A DNA stretch of 15,818 nt from an archaeon (GTDB lineage: Archaea; Thermoplasmatota; Thermoplasmata; Methanomassiliicoccales; Methanomethylophilaceae). Under the pieces are notes generated by a model. It saw nothing but the letters and a program-made list of their open reading frames with translations, made no database searches and was not told the origin of the DNA. A program made the translations under genes and the position numbers. The DNA lies in assembly GCA_024399225.1 (NCBI GenBank), contig JAKSHV010000007.1, positions 1-15,818 on the forward strand, given 5' to 3'. This document shows, one piece after another, positions 7,207 to 14,837 of this stretch (position 1 is the stretch's first letter; every line of letters starts with the position of its first letter).

Positions 7207-8043
7207 ATGCATTGTAAGGACATCTCTGTCCGTTCGGTCGACTGCGAGCTCACTCGCGATAATATAGTGGCACTTCTGTCCGACTGGAATGCATACAAAC
7301 GCGCCGCCCACCTGGTTCTCGAGCACAACGGATCATATGCGGTCATTAGGATCGAGAAGACCATGGGCGAGGGACTGTTCGGAAAGGTCGGCAAGTTCGA
7401 GATCGTCGCCCTTCCCGAGGAGACCGTCTATATCGAAAGGCCCGAGCTTGATGTCCTCAACATCCCCTCTCTAGCAAGACTCCAGCTGGAGTTCCCCGGA
7501 AAGGCGGTCGTTGTCAAGGGATTGTTCTCCCACATCAGCTTCCTGAAGGACCTTCATCCCCTGAGACTCAGGGCATTGGACAGCGTTCCTCCCCACCCTT
7601 CCAAGATGGGGTATCTGACCAAGGTCGCCCTTGCTTCGGGATACATCGATCTTCCCGTGGTCATCGAGGAACAGATCCTTGATTTCGCAGAGGAATCCAA
7701 GAAAGCGGAAACCGAGATGGTCATGTTCCCCTGCGAAGGATCCGGTACCAAGGGAGACAGACCTTACCTCTATCTCGACAAGGTACCGGACATCAAGGGA
7801 AAGGACATCACCCTTGTTGGTTGCAACCTCTCCAAGAGGATATTCGACGAGCTCTATGGTATCGAAATACCTTTCATCAACGTCTGCCCCAAGGACCACG
7901 TTCCCGACGATGGGGTAAAAACAATCGTCAAATGCTGCCGTGTCAAGCACGGATACCAGATCGACGGCAACACCGTGATGGTTCCTTGGGGAGCAACCGT
8001 TCCCGAGGTAGTTGACGCGATTAATGCGATTTTCAAAGAATGA
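7207..8043 (+). CDS. Conserved-looking archaeal protein of unknown function
   Basis: A 278-residue soluble protein that I do not recognise with confidence. It has no signal peptide or membrane segment and no familiar nucleotide-binding or metal-binding signature. Visible features: a basic/aromatic N-terminal part (VLEHNGSYAVIRIEK), a block LHPLRLRALDSVPPHPSKM near the middle that looks like a conserved family signature, and a C-terminal alpha/beta region with VGCNLSKRIFDELYG, two adjacent cysteines in KCCRVKHG, and a closing MVPWGATVPEV. The ATG at 7207 fits a leaderless start behind a TATA-like element. Codon use is like the other housekeeping genes. It is followed at once by a T-tract terminator, so it is probably transcribed alone. 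That it is a real gene is clear from length, codon bias and flanking signals; its role is not. Confidence 0.8.
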   Translation: MHCKDISVRSVDCELTRDNIVALLSDWNAYKRAAHLVLEHNGSYAVIRIEKTMGEGLFGKVGKFEIVALPEETVYIERPELDVLNIPSLARLQLEFPGKAVVVKGLFSHISFLKDLHPLRLRALDSVPPHPSKMGYLTKVALASGYIDLPVVIEEQILDFAEESKKAETEMVMFPCEGSGTKGDRPYLYLDKVPDIKGKDITLVGCNLSKRIFDELYGIEIPFINVCPKDHVPDDGVKTIVKCCRVKHGYQIDGNTVMVPWGATVPEVVDAINAIFKE

Positions 8044-8056
8044 ATCCCGATCCGAT

Positions 8057-8073
8057 CCCGGACCGGGTTTTTT
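8057..8073 (+). terminator. GC-rich hairpin with T6 tract
   Basis: CCCG and CGGG flank a three-base loop, followed by six T (8068-8073), thirteen bases after the stop of the 7207 gene and just before the end of the convergent acyltransferase gene. Confidence 0.65.
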
Positions 8074-8080
8074 GAATGGT

Positions 8081-9250
8081 TTATTCCTTTGCAGGCTTCT
8101 TTGTGCCCATGATCTTCTGAAGGATGATGGGTGCGTATTTCGCAGCAAGCAGTCCGGCACCGAGTGCGACGAATATCATGCAGATCGCGAAGGGCATGGG
8201 CATGGTCGGGAATGCCGCGTTGTCGGTGAGGGGGTAGAAGGGTGCCGCGATCATCTTGACCACGAACTCGTGGAGCAGGAGGATGGCAAGGGTGTGCTTT
8301 CCGATGACGGAAAGGAACTTGGAAAGTCCGGGAACCTTGCAGAGCCAGGTGCTGATGACGATGATCAGATAACCGGTGGAGCAGGAGAGGACGAAGTAGG
8401 GGAAGATTGAAGCTCCCTGGAAGACGCCCCAGTCATTGGAGTAGGTACCGAAGGAGTTGGCGTAGAATCCGGTTCCGGGGTGGAAGAGGAATCCGACGAC
8501 AACAGTCACCACAAGGGCGATGAGGATGTAGAGCCAGTATTTCTTGTCCTTTACATCCCTTTCCTCAAGGTATTCGATGACCTTGTGCTTACCCATCAGT
8601 GCTCCGACTAGCATGAAGGCCGCTGCGGCGCAACCGAGACCGAAGTAGAAGGGAAGGTTGTATCCGATGGCACGTACTAGCCATGCTCCGCAGAGGAGAA
8701 CGAATACTGCGAGGACGAACTTCTTGGGGTCGTTGAGGACCTTGTCGGCGAGTGCGTAGAACATCAGGAATCCGACGAACATACACTGGAGGAAGTAGTA
8801 TCCCGCGAAGACGTCGATCGCATTCTTCTCCATATCAAGCGTGAATGGCTGACCGATCTCCTCGGGACCGATGAGCCTGATCAGGGAATACTGGAAGTAT
8901 GCGGAAGGATCCATGGGTTGACCGATGACCCAGCACCATCCGTAGAGGATGAGGGGGAATACGAGGATACATGCGCTCACAAGAACGATGAGCTGCAGTG
9001 CACGTTTCTTTACATTCTCTGAATAGGACCTTCCGGGCCTGAAGAAGTATCCGGAGATGATGAAGAATACCATGAGTCCGGTGTATAGGATCTGAAGGAT
9101 GAGGGCCTGCTCGTTGTTTCCCGTGGTCATGTTCTTCTCCTGTTGGAAGAGGATATGGAACGTGAGGATCACGAGGATCACGAGTCCTTTGATGATGTCC
9201 GGCGACTCGAGACGCTTGGGTTTGCATCCCGTCGCAGTTTCATTTACCAT
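8081..9250 (-). CDS. Membrane acyltransferase, acyltransferase-3 (OafA/WecH-like) family
   Basis: A 389-residue, very hydrophobic protein with about ten membrane segments. The N-terminal block RLESPDIIKGLVILVILTF followed at once by HILF matches the family signature, a basic residue and Asp ahead of a first helix that ends in the probable catalytic His. Other spans include ILQILYTGLMVFFIISGYFF and LYILIALVVTVVVGFLF. These proteins move acetyl or other acyl groups from the cytosolic side onto sugars, lipids or peptides at the membrane. I chose the ATG at 9250 because a TATA box (minus strand TAATATAT) lies about 24 bases upstream; an in-frame TTG at 9268 is less likely. The gene is divergent from the acyl ligase, with a 138-base gap. 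A link to the NRPS product is possible but rests only on proximity. Confidence 0.85.
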   Translation of the reverse strand: MVNETATGCKPKRLESPDIIKGLVILVILTFHILFQQEKNMTTGNNEQALILQILYTGLMVFFIISGYFFRPGRSYSENVKKRALQLIVLVSACILVFPLILYGWCWVIGQPMDPSAYFQYSLIRLIGPEEIGQPFTLDMEKNAIDVFAGYYFLQCMFVGFLMFYALADKVLNDPKKFVLAVFVLLCGAWLVRAIGYNLPFYFGLGCAAAAFMLVGALMGKHKVIEYLEERDVKDKKYWLYILIALVVTVVVGFLFHPGTGFYANSFGTYSNDWGVFQGASIFPYFVLSCSTGYLIIVISTWLCKVPGLSKFLSVIGKHTLAILLLHEFVVKMIAAPFYPLTDNAAFPTMPMPFAICMIFVALGAGLLAAKYAPIILQKIMGTKKPAKE

Positions 9251-9269
9251 GTGGTTGCATTGCTCCAAC

Positions 9270-9279
9270 TATATATTAG
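9270..9279 (-). promoter_or_regulatory. TATA box of the acyltransferase gene
   Basis: The minus strand reads CTAATATATA, centred about 24 bases before the ATG at 9250, which supports that start and a leaderless or nearly leaderless mRNA. Confidence 0.6.
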
Positions 9280-9343
9280 TTGTACTATTTGAGTATGGTC
9301 AAATTTTTGATGTCTGGGTATGTTATAATGGCCATAAAAGTCA

Positions 9344-9352
9344 ATAAATACC
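9344..9352 (+). promoter_or_regulatory. TATA box of the acyl ligase gene
   Basis: ATAAATACC lies about 41 bases before the ATG at 9389, predicting a leader of about 15-20 bases; a second candidate, CATAAAAG, sits just upstream at 9333-9340. An AGGGAT stretch before the ATG may serve as a weak ribosome site. Confidence 0.5.
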
Positions 9353-9388
9353 ATTAGAAAATAACAGGGGTATTCAGCAGGGATAGCA

Positions 9389-11071
9389 ATGGTAACTACA
9401 GTCGCATCCACTTTCGATTCCGTACTCTCCGACAAGTCCATGTTCGGAGAGATCGAGAACACAGCTAAGATCGTCCCCAACAACACTGCATACTCATTCT
9501 ATGGAAAATCCGCCAGCTACACCAAGCTGATCGAAGAGATCGAGCTATGTGCCCGGGGTCTCAAAACTCTCGGTGTCAAACAGGGAGACGTCGTCACTAT
9601 CATGCTCCCCAACTGCCCTCAGGCAGTGCTCATGGTCTACGCTATCAACGCAGTAGGCGCCATCGCAAACATGGTCCACCCCCTCAGCAGCGAGAGGGAC
9701 ATAGAGATCTCCCTTCAGATCACCAAGTCGAAGTACGCCATCACCATGGACACCTTCGCACAGAGCTACGTTAACCTTCAGTCCAAACTTGCACTCGAGA
9801 AGGTCATCGTCACCTACATCCAGGAAGGTATGGGAACCATCCAGGGACTCCTTTACCCCTTCGTCAGCAAGACCAAGAAGATCAAGTTCGACCAGCCTTA
9901 CATCATCATGTGGAAGGACTTCCTCAAACAGGGAAGCGCCTACACCGGCGAATACCGCGCCGATGTGAAGGCAAAGGATCCCGCCATCATCATCCACACC
10001 GGAGGAACCACCGGAACTCCCAAGGGAGCACTCCACTGCAACGAGGCATTCAACGCACTCGCAAGGCAGATCGTACCCGTCTGCGGAATCAACTCCAGCG
10101 ACCGTGTCCTCGCCATCGTCCCCGTCTTCCACGGATTCGGACTCGGTGTCTCCATCCACTCCGCACTCGTCAGCGGAGCCAACGTCTTCCTGCTTCCCAG
10201 GTACTTCGCCGACGAATACGCGAAGATCACCGTCAAGAACAAGATCACCTACCACATCGGTACCCCCTCGCTCTTCGAGTCCTTCATCCACGTGGAGAGG
10301 CTCCAGAATGCAGACCTCTCCTTCATCCGCGGACTCTTCTCCGGAGGAGACTACCTCACCAACGAGACCAAGACGAACGTCACCAAGTTCATCCAGGACC
10401 GCGGTTCCGCCTGCTACCCCAGGCAGGGATACGGTCTCGCCGAGATGATCGGTGCCATCGCCCTCGAACCCACCGTTCCCAACAAGGAATGCTCAATCGG
10501 AAAGGCATTCCCCGGAATCGATGTCATGGTCTGCAAGGCCGACACCGAGGAGGAGGTCCCCGTCGGAGAGACCGGAGAGCTCTGCTTCACCGGACCCAAC
10601 GCGATGATGGAGTACCTCGACAATGTCAGTGAGACCGAGAAGGTCCTGAAGACCCACGCCGACGGAAGGCTCTGGGTCCACACGGGAGACCTCGGACACA
10701 TCGACGAGGACAAGGACATCTACTACACCCAGCGTCTCAAGAGGATGATCGTCACCAACGGATACAATGTCTACCCCTCCCAGATCGAGGAGGTCTTCGA
10801 TGCCCACAACTACGTCCGTGTCAGCTGTGCCATCGGTGCACCCGACGAGCGCAAGGGACAGAAGGTCATTGTTTATGTGGTTCTCAACGACGAGAACATG
10901 GACAAGGAGGCCGCAAAGACCACCCTCCTCGAGTACGGACGCAAGATGGTCGCCAAGTTCGCAAAACCTGCCGACATCATCTTCGTGGACAAGCTCCCCC
11001 TCACCATGCTCAACAAGGTCGACTACCGCGCCCTTGAGAAGCAGTACGCCGAGAAGGACGGAAAACAGTAA
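9389..11071 (+). CDS. AMP-forming acyl-CoA synthetase / acyl-acid ligase (ANL superfamily)
   Basis: A full-length, 560-residue enzyme that would activate a carboxylic acid with ATP as acyl-AMP and usually pass it to CoA. Motifs: phosphate loop HTGGTTGTPKG (203-213), VPVFHGFGLG, A5-like QGYGLAEM, WVHTGDLGHID, hinge region RLKRMIVTNGYNVYPSQIEE, and the C-terminal catalytic lysine Lys543 in PLTMLNKVDYR (usual form PLTxxGKVxR). No carrier domain is fused and no membrane segment is present. It resembles medium/long-chain acyl-CoA ligases, but substrate cannot be read. Codon use is as biased as in the NRPS, suggesting high expression. It could supply an acyl group for the NRPS or the acyltransferase, or salvage organic acids; both are inference. 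It ends at a strong terminator hairpin. Confidence 0.92.
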   Translation: MVTTVASTFDSVLSDKSMFGEIENTAKIVPNNTAYSFYGKSASYTKLIEEIELCARGLKTLGVKQGDVVTIMLPNCPQAVLMVYAINAVGAIANMVHPLSSERDIEISLQITKSKYAITMDTFAQSYVNLQSKLALEKVIVTYIQEGMGTIQGLLYPFVSKTKKIKFDQPYIIMWKDFLKQGSAYTGEYRADVKAKDPAIIIHTGGTTGTPKGALHCNEAFNALARQIVPVCGINSSDRVLAIVPVFHGFGLGVSIHSALVSGANVFLLPRYFADEYAKITVKNKITYHIGTPSLFESFIHVERLQNADLSFIRGLFSGGDYLTNETKTNVTKFIQDRGSACYPRQGYGLAEMIGAIALEPTVPNKECSIGKAFPGIDVMVCKADTEEEVPVGETGELCFTGPNAMMEYLDNVSETEKVLKTHADGRLWVHTGDLGHIDEDKDIYYTQRLKRMIVTNGYNVYPSQIEEVFDAHNYVRVSCAIGAPDERKGQKVIVYVVLNDENMDKEAAKTTLLEYGRKMVAKFAKPADIIFVDKLPLTMLNKVDYRALEKQYAEKDGKQ

Positions 11072-11080
11072 AACTCCAAT

Positions 11081-11117
11081 GGGGGGAGGCGGTCATCCGT
11101 CTTCCCTCGATTGTTTT
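11081..11117 (+). terminator. Strong hairpin terminator after the acyl ligase
   Basis: A 12-pair stem (11081-11092 with 11097-11108, including three G-U pairs) around the loop TCAT, followed by a T-rich stretch (TTGTTTT, 11111-11117). It separates the ligase from the convergent pyr unit. Confidence 0.75.
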
Positions 11118-11163
11118 ATCGTGCGTGGATCGTGTCCTCTGGCACATCAATTTTGGTTTAAAA

Positions 11164-11577
11164 TCAGATGAGGGAACGGCCTTTTGCGAAGGCTTTGTAG
11201 CCTTCTTCGGTCTTTCCCGCTTTGCAGAGTAGGTTACCAAGGGCGTACCAGGAATCGGCATCCTCGGGATCCTCTTCCAGTTTCTCGCGGATGTGCCTGA
11301 TCGCACCCTCGATGTCGCCCTTCTCCTCCATCCTCTTGCTTGCGTGGAGTCCGCCGGTCTCGAGGTCCCTCAGACGGAGATACTCGAACCTGGCGTTCCT
11401 GAAAAACACCTCGAGGCTGCCGTCAGACAGCCAGGGGTAACGTGATTTGAGGATCCTTCCGAAGTCGGCCTGCTTCTTGGCATCGTATTCGGCCTCGAGA
11501 CCCACGTACAGGTTCCTGGGAACGTTGACCGTGAGTTTGCCGTGGCTGAACTGGAAATAACCTTCGGGGGCCGACAT
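11164..11577 (-). CDS. Small TPR-like protein, third gene of the pyrD-pyrK unit
   Basis: A 137-residue soluble protein. The C-terminal half (about 82-135) forms tetratricopeptide-like helices: KGDIEGAIRHIREKLEEDP, then DADSWYALGNLLCKAGKTEEGYKAF. The N-terminal half (YFQFSHGKLTVNVPRNLYVG) is not recognised and looks like a beta-strand module. TPR units bind other proteins; no catalytic signature is seen. The start at 11577 has GGATGA six bases upstream, and the gene begins six bases after the pyrK stop, so it is almost surely cotranscribed with pyrDK. A role linked to pyrimidine synthesis is not implied by the sequence itself. Downstream on the minus strand a short TTTT stretch may end the transcript. 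Confidence 0.75.
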   Translation of the reverse strand: MSAPEGYFQFSHGKLTVNVPRNLYVGLEAEYDAKKQADFGRILKSRYPWLSDGSLEVFFRNARFEYLRLRDLETGGLHASKRMEEKGDIEGAIRHIREKLEEDPEDADSWYALGNLLCKAGKTEEGYKAFAKGRSLI

Positions 11578-11583
11578 GGGAAT

Positions 11584-12357
11584 TCATCCTTTCCTGAACT
11601 TCACGATGCGTCCGCACTCGTCCCTCTTCTGGACTCCGAAGTCCTTCAGCTGGGCGATCTGGGACTTGGTGAAGACGGGACCGTCCTTGCAGACCCTCTG
11701 ACCGTCCATGACGCAGCATCCGCAGACTCCGGCACCGCATTTCATGTGCCTCTCGAGGGAGAGCTGACAGTCCACTCCGAGCTCCTCGCAGGCCTTGTAC
11801 AGGAAGAACAGCATGACCTCGGGGCCGCATGCGATGACGCAGTCGTAGTGGTTCTCGGCCTGTTTCTCCCTGAAGAGCTGAACCGCGTTTCCGTGGAATC
11901 CGAAGGAACCGTCGTCGGTGGAATACCAGACGTTCTTGGCGGCCTTCTCGGCCCTGTCCTTGAGAACGATATCTCTTTCGGAACGGGCTCCGATGATGGT
12001 GTCGCATCCGCTTGCCTCGACTGCGGGCATGATGGATGCGGTTCCGATTCCTCCTCCGATGATGAGGTACTTCCTGCCGGGACTGAGGTCGTATCCGTTT
12101 CCGTAGGGTCCGCGGAGACCGAGGACGTCGCCTTCCTTGAGAGAGTGGATGTGCTCGGTGTCGGGACCGATCCTCTTGACGCTGATGGACCTGGTCTTTC
12201 CGTCGACCTTGGAGATGGACATGGGGATCTCCTCCATGCCGGGGCACCAGATCATGTAGAACTGTCCGGGCCTGGCGGAATCCTCGCACTCGAACTCGAG
12301 GGTCTTGGTGTCATAGTTGTTCTCGGTAACCTTGGTAATCCTGACGTAATCACTCAT
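11584..12357 (-). CDS. pyrK: Dihydroorotate dehydrogenase electron transfer subunit
   Basis: A 257-residue iron-sulfur flavoprotein that passes electrons between PyrD and NAD. Seen: an FAD-binding ferredoxin-reductase-type N-terminal domain (RPGQFYMIWCPGMEEIPMSIS), a nucleotide-binding loop GGGIGTASIMPA, an ACGPEVM-type turn, and a 2Fe-2S motif with Cys207, Cys212, Cys215 and Cys223 ending in CKDGPVF. The last spacing is seven residues, shorter than in many bacterial PyrK. An extra Cys214 is present. I chose the ATG at 12357, which has AGGTG six bases upstream; an in-frame GTG at 12366 is less likely. The start overlaps the pyrD stop by eight bases (ATGAGTGA), so translation is coupled. Complex partner is the adjacent PyrD. 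Confidence 0.92.
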   Translation of the reverse strand: MSDYVRITKVTENNYDTKTLEFECEDSARPGQFYMIWCPGMEEIPMSISKVDGKTRSISVKRIGPDTEHIHSLKEGDVLGLRGPYGNGYDLSPGRKYLIIGGGIGTASIMPAVEASGCDTIIGARSERDIVLKDRAEKAAKNVWYSTDDGSFGFHGNAVQLFREKQAENHYDCVIACGPEVMLFFLYKACEELGVDCQLSLERHMKCGAGVCGCCVMDGQRVCKDGPVFTKSQIAQLKDFGVQKRDECGRIVKFRKG

Positions 12358-13255
12358 GTGCGACACCTACCATGTCTTTGATGGAACCGTATCCGTAGTC
12401 CTTCATGAACTGTTCGAGGTCCTGGTTGACCTTGGAGAAGACCTCGGGGCCGTCGGTCAGTACCGCGCTTCCGATCTGGAAGGCCTGTGCACCTGCCATG
12501 ATGTATTCTGCTGCATCCCTCCAGTTGGAGATTCCTCCGACTCCCACGAGGGGGATGGAGACGACGTTGTAGAGGTCATAGATCGCCCTGACCCCGACGG
12601 GTTTGACCGCAGGTCCGGAGAGGCCTCCGAACTTGTTGGAGAGGAAGGGTTTTCCGAACTCGGGACTGATGACCATTGCCTTGAGGGTGTTGATCGCCAC
12701 GATCGCATCCGCACCCCCGTCCTGAGCCGCAAGTGCGATCTGGGGAAGGATGTGGGTGTTGGGGGTGAGCTTGACCCAGACGGGGATCTTCACAGCACCT
12801 TTCACGGCGGATACGATGGATTTCACGAGCTCGGGGTCGGTACCGAGTTCCATTCCGTGACCCTTTGCGTGGGGGCAGGAGAGGTTGAGTTCCACTGCGC
12901 ACGCCTTGTACTCCTCCATCTTCACTGCGAGTTTCACGAACTCGTCGGCGTTTCCTCCGGCGACGGAACCGACGATGTTTCCGTAGGGGGTGGCTTCTTC
13001 CATCTCCTCCCTGAAGAGTTCGATTCCGGGTCCGGGAAGTCCCATCGCGTTGACGAGTCCTCCGGTGACCTCGGTGAAGCAGGGGTTGAGATGGCCTGCC
13101 TTGGGTTCCATTCCGATGGATTTGGATACAACTGCTCCGGCGCCGGACTGGAGCATCCTGACCATGGATGCACCGGTCTCGTCCATAATTCCGGAGGCGA
13201 CCATTCCGGGTTTCTCCAGAACGACGTTTCCGACTGCGGTCTTCAGTGCTGACAT
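12350..13255 (-). CDS. pyrD: Dihydroorotate dehydrogenase, catalytic subunit (class 1B)
   Basis: A 301-residue FMN enzyme oxidising dihydroorotate to orotate in pyrimidine synthesis. Motifs: VELNLSCPHAKG with the catalytic base Cys127 (cysteine is typical of class 1 enzymes, serine of class 2), IPVWVKLTPN, DAIVAINTLKA, GGLSGPAVKPVGV, and the phosphate-binding VGVGGISNWRDAAEYIMAGA. Length fits the class 1B family (about 300-310). I set the start at 13255 (MSALKTAVG) because a TATA box lies about 28 bases upstream and the extra upstream residues of the open frame look non-coding; this makes the gene leaderless. The following pyrK overlaps it by eight bases, confirming the two-subunit type. No other pyr gene is in the window. 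Confidence 0.94.
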   Translation of the reverse strand: MSALKTAVGNVVLEKPGMVASGIMDETGASMVRMLQSGAGAVVSKSIGMEPKAGHLNPCFTEVTGGLVNAMGLPGPGIELFREEMEEATPYGNIVGSVAGGNADEFVKLAVKMEEYKACAVELNLSCPHAKGHGMELGTDPELVKSIVSAVKGAVKIPVWVKLTPNTHILPQIALAAQDGGADAIVAINTLKAMVISPEFGKPFLSNKFGGLSGPAVKPVGVRAIYDLYNVVSIPLVGVGGISNWRDAAEYIMAGAQAFQIGSAVLTDGPEVFSKVNQDLEQFMKDYGYGSIKDMVGVAHE

Positions 13256-13278
13256 ATGTTCGTCAGTATGCGCTGTCC

Positions 13279-13287
13279 ATAATAAAG
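13279..13287 (-). promoter_or_regulatory. TATA box of the pyrD-pyrK-TPR unit
   Basis: The minus strand reads CTTTATTAT, centred about 28 bases before the pyrD ATG at 13255. No ribosome site lies between, so the mRNA is probably leaderless. Confidence 0.6.
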
Positions 13288-13329
13288 TGTACGTACGCGT
13301 GCACATGTATGGAAATGCGACATATTCTG

Positions 13330-13349
13330 CAGGTTGCAAAGTTCACCTG
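13330..13349. promoter_or_regulatory. Imperfect candidate operator before citrate synthase
   Basis: An inverted repeat CAGGT-N10-ACCTG lies 12 bases ahead of a TATA-like ATTAAATAG (13362-13370). The arms are only five bases, so chance cannot be excluded. Confidence 0.25.
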
Positions 13350-13361
13350 TCAACTCACCCC

Positions 13362-13422
13362 ATTAAATAGCGTGACTGCGTAATCAGAACGGGTTCAGCA
13401 CTTAGCTTTCGTCGACAGACAT
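13362..13422 (+). promoter_or_regulatory. Probable promoter region of citrate synthase with shared 13-base motif
   Basis: ATTAAATAG at 13362-13370 is a candidate TATA box, giving a leader of about 55 bases. CGTCGACAGACAT at 13410-13422 matches exactly a 13-mer in the promoter of the transglutaminase pair and is directly followed by the AT-rich ATTTGCC, a second possible TATA position about 22 bases before the ATG. A ribosome site GGTGAT precedes the start codon. Confidence 0.4.
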
Positions 13423-13446
13423 ATTTGCCTGCCCAATGGTGATTAA

Positions 13447-14784
13447 ATGAAATCATACGAAGACTTCCTGACAGAACATGCGGACATGTGCCGCGAATCA
13501 GCAGTTTTTCCCAGCGAACTCTATGCCAAGCACGACGTCAAAAAGGGACTTCGAGACAGCAACGGCAAGGGTGTTGTCGCAGGACTTACGAACATCTCCC
13601 GGGTCATCGGCACCAGGATCGAGGGCGGGGAACCGATCCCCGTCGAAGGTTCCCTGCAGTACCGTGGTTACGCAATAGAGGACCTCATCAAGGAGCAGGG
13701 CGACAAGCCCGGGCTTTTCGAGAAGACGATCTACCTTCTCCTTTTCGACAGGCTCCCCGGCGAGGAGGAACTTGTTGAGTTCAGACATAATCTCAGCAAC
13801 CATTTCACCCTCCCCGTGAACTTCGTCAAAGAGGTGATCATGAGGGACAACGGACATGACGTGATGAACACACTGTCACGCGGAATCCTCAGTCTGGGTC
13901 TTTACGCTGAGGACCTCAACGACATGTCTCCCCGCAACGCTCTCGACAACTGCATAAACATCATCGCGAAGATGCCCTGCCTTGCCGCCTACGGTCACCA
14001 GGCATATTCCCACTATGCGATGAACGGCGGATTCCATATCCTGAATCCGAATCCGGAACTGACCGTTGCCGAGAACATGCTGCGCATGCTGACCGGCAGC
14101 GACGAGATCTCCGAACTCGATGCCCTGGTCCTCGACAGGATCCTCTTCCTGCATATGGAGCACGGCGGCGGAAACAACTCCGCATTCACAGCAAGGGTTG
14201 TCTCATCTTCCGGTTCCGACACCTATTCGGTCATCGCGGCCGCACTGCTTTCTCTCAAGGGCCCCAAGCACGGCGGTGCCAACCACAAGGTGGCAGAGAT
14301 GGCACGCAACATCAGGTCCAATGTGAAGGATGTCACCGACCCCGACCAGATGAAGGAATACCTCGGACTCATTGCCGACAAGATGGCCTTCGACCGCAGA
14401 GGTCTGATCTACGGAATGGGTCACGCTGTGTACACCCTTTCGGATCCCAGGGCGACCGTCATGCGCGAGCTTGCAAGGAAACTCGCGGAAGCGAAGGGAC
14501 GTATGGAGGAGTTCACCATGTACAGCCTCATCGAGGAGTTGTCTCCCGATATAATCCGCGGAAGACACAACGGGGGTCCGGTCTGTGCGAACATCGACCT
14601 CTACAGTGGATTCGCCTACGATATGTTGGGAATCCCAGAGGACCTCTACACTCCGATGTTCGCCGTAGCAAGGTCCGTCGGATGGTGTGCACACCACCTT
14701 GAGGAGATCCTGTCATCCAACAAGATCATCCGTCCCGCCTACGTCAGTGTGGTCGTCGAACGCGGCAATCTGACTTTGGATTGA
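13447..14784 (+). CDS. Citrate synthase, clostridial-like type
   Basis: A 445-residue enzyme condensing acetyl-CoA and oxaloacetate to citrate, the entry to 2-oxoglutarate and glutamate synthesis by a partial TCA route. Active-site residues are all visible: His239 in HMEHGGGNNS, His326 in GMGHAVYTLSDPRA, and Asp384 in NIDLYSG; KGPKHGGANHKV is the CoA/substrate loop. The forms EHGGGNNS and GHAVYT (instead of the common GHRVYK) and the longer N-terminus are what I associate with citrate synthases of Clostridia, so transfer from gut Firmicutes is plausible. The ATG at 13447 is preceded by GGTGAT. The gene stands alone between pyrD (divergent) and the isomerase (convergent). A 2-methylcitrate synthase function is the main alternative. 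Confidence 0.92.
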   Translation: MKSYEDFLTEHADMCRESAVFPSELYAKHDVKKGLRDSNGKGVVAGLTNISRVIGTRIEGGEPIPVEGSLQYRGYAIEDLIKEQGDKPGLFEKTIYLLLFDRLPGEEELVEFRHNLSNHFTLPVNFVKEVIMRDNGHDVMNTLSRGILSLGLYAEDLNDMSPRNALDNCINIIAKMPCLAAYGHQAYSHYAMNGGFHILNPNPELTVAENMLRMLTGSDEISELDALVLDRILFLHMEHGGGNNSAFTARVVSSSGSDTYSVIAAALLSLKGPKHGGANHKVAEMARNIRSNVKDVTDPDQMKEYLGLIADKMAFDRRGLIYGMGHAVYTLSDPRATVMRELARKLAEAKGRMEEFTMYSLIEELSPDIIRGRHNGGPVCANIDLYSGFAYDMLGIPEDLYTPMFAVARSVGWCAHHLEEILSSNKIIRPAYVSVVVERGNLTLD

Positions 14785-14798
14785 ATTTTGAAAATAAT

Positions 14799-14826
14799 CC
14801 CAGATAGGGATTTCTCCCTATCTGGG
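14799..14826. terminator. Perfect 12-bp inverted repeat between convergent genes
   Basis: CCCAGATAGGGA (14799-14810) and its exact complement (14815-14826) flank the loop TTTC. It lies between the ends of citrate synthase and the prolyl isomerase. On the minus strand it is followed by ATTATTTTC, a T-rich tail, so it suits the isomerase gene best and may serve both. Confidence 0.75.
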
Positions 14827-14837
14827 TCTTAAAAGAT

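Noticed and set aside
9251..9268. TTG at 9268 as start of the acyltransferase
   Set aside because: It has no ribosome site and would lie inside or before the predicted transcript start; the ATG at 9250 fits the TATA spacing.
11542..13252. Long plus-strand open frames opposite pyrK and pyrD
   Set aside because: Both are composition artefacts opposite well-supported genes; no motif, no ribosome site, and low-complexity acidic sequence.
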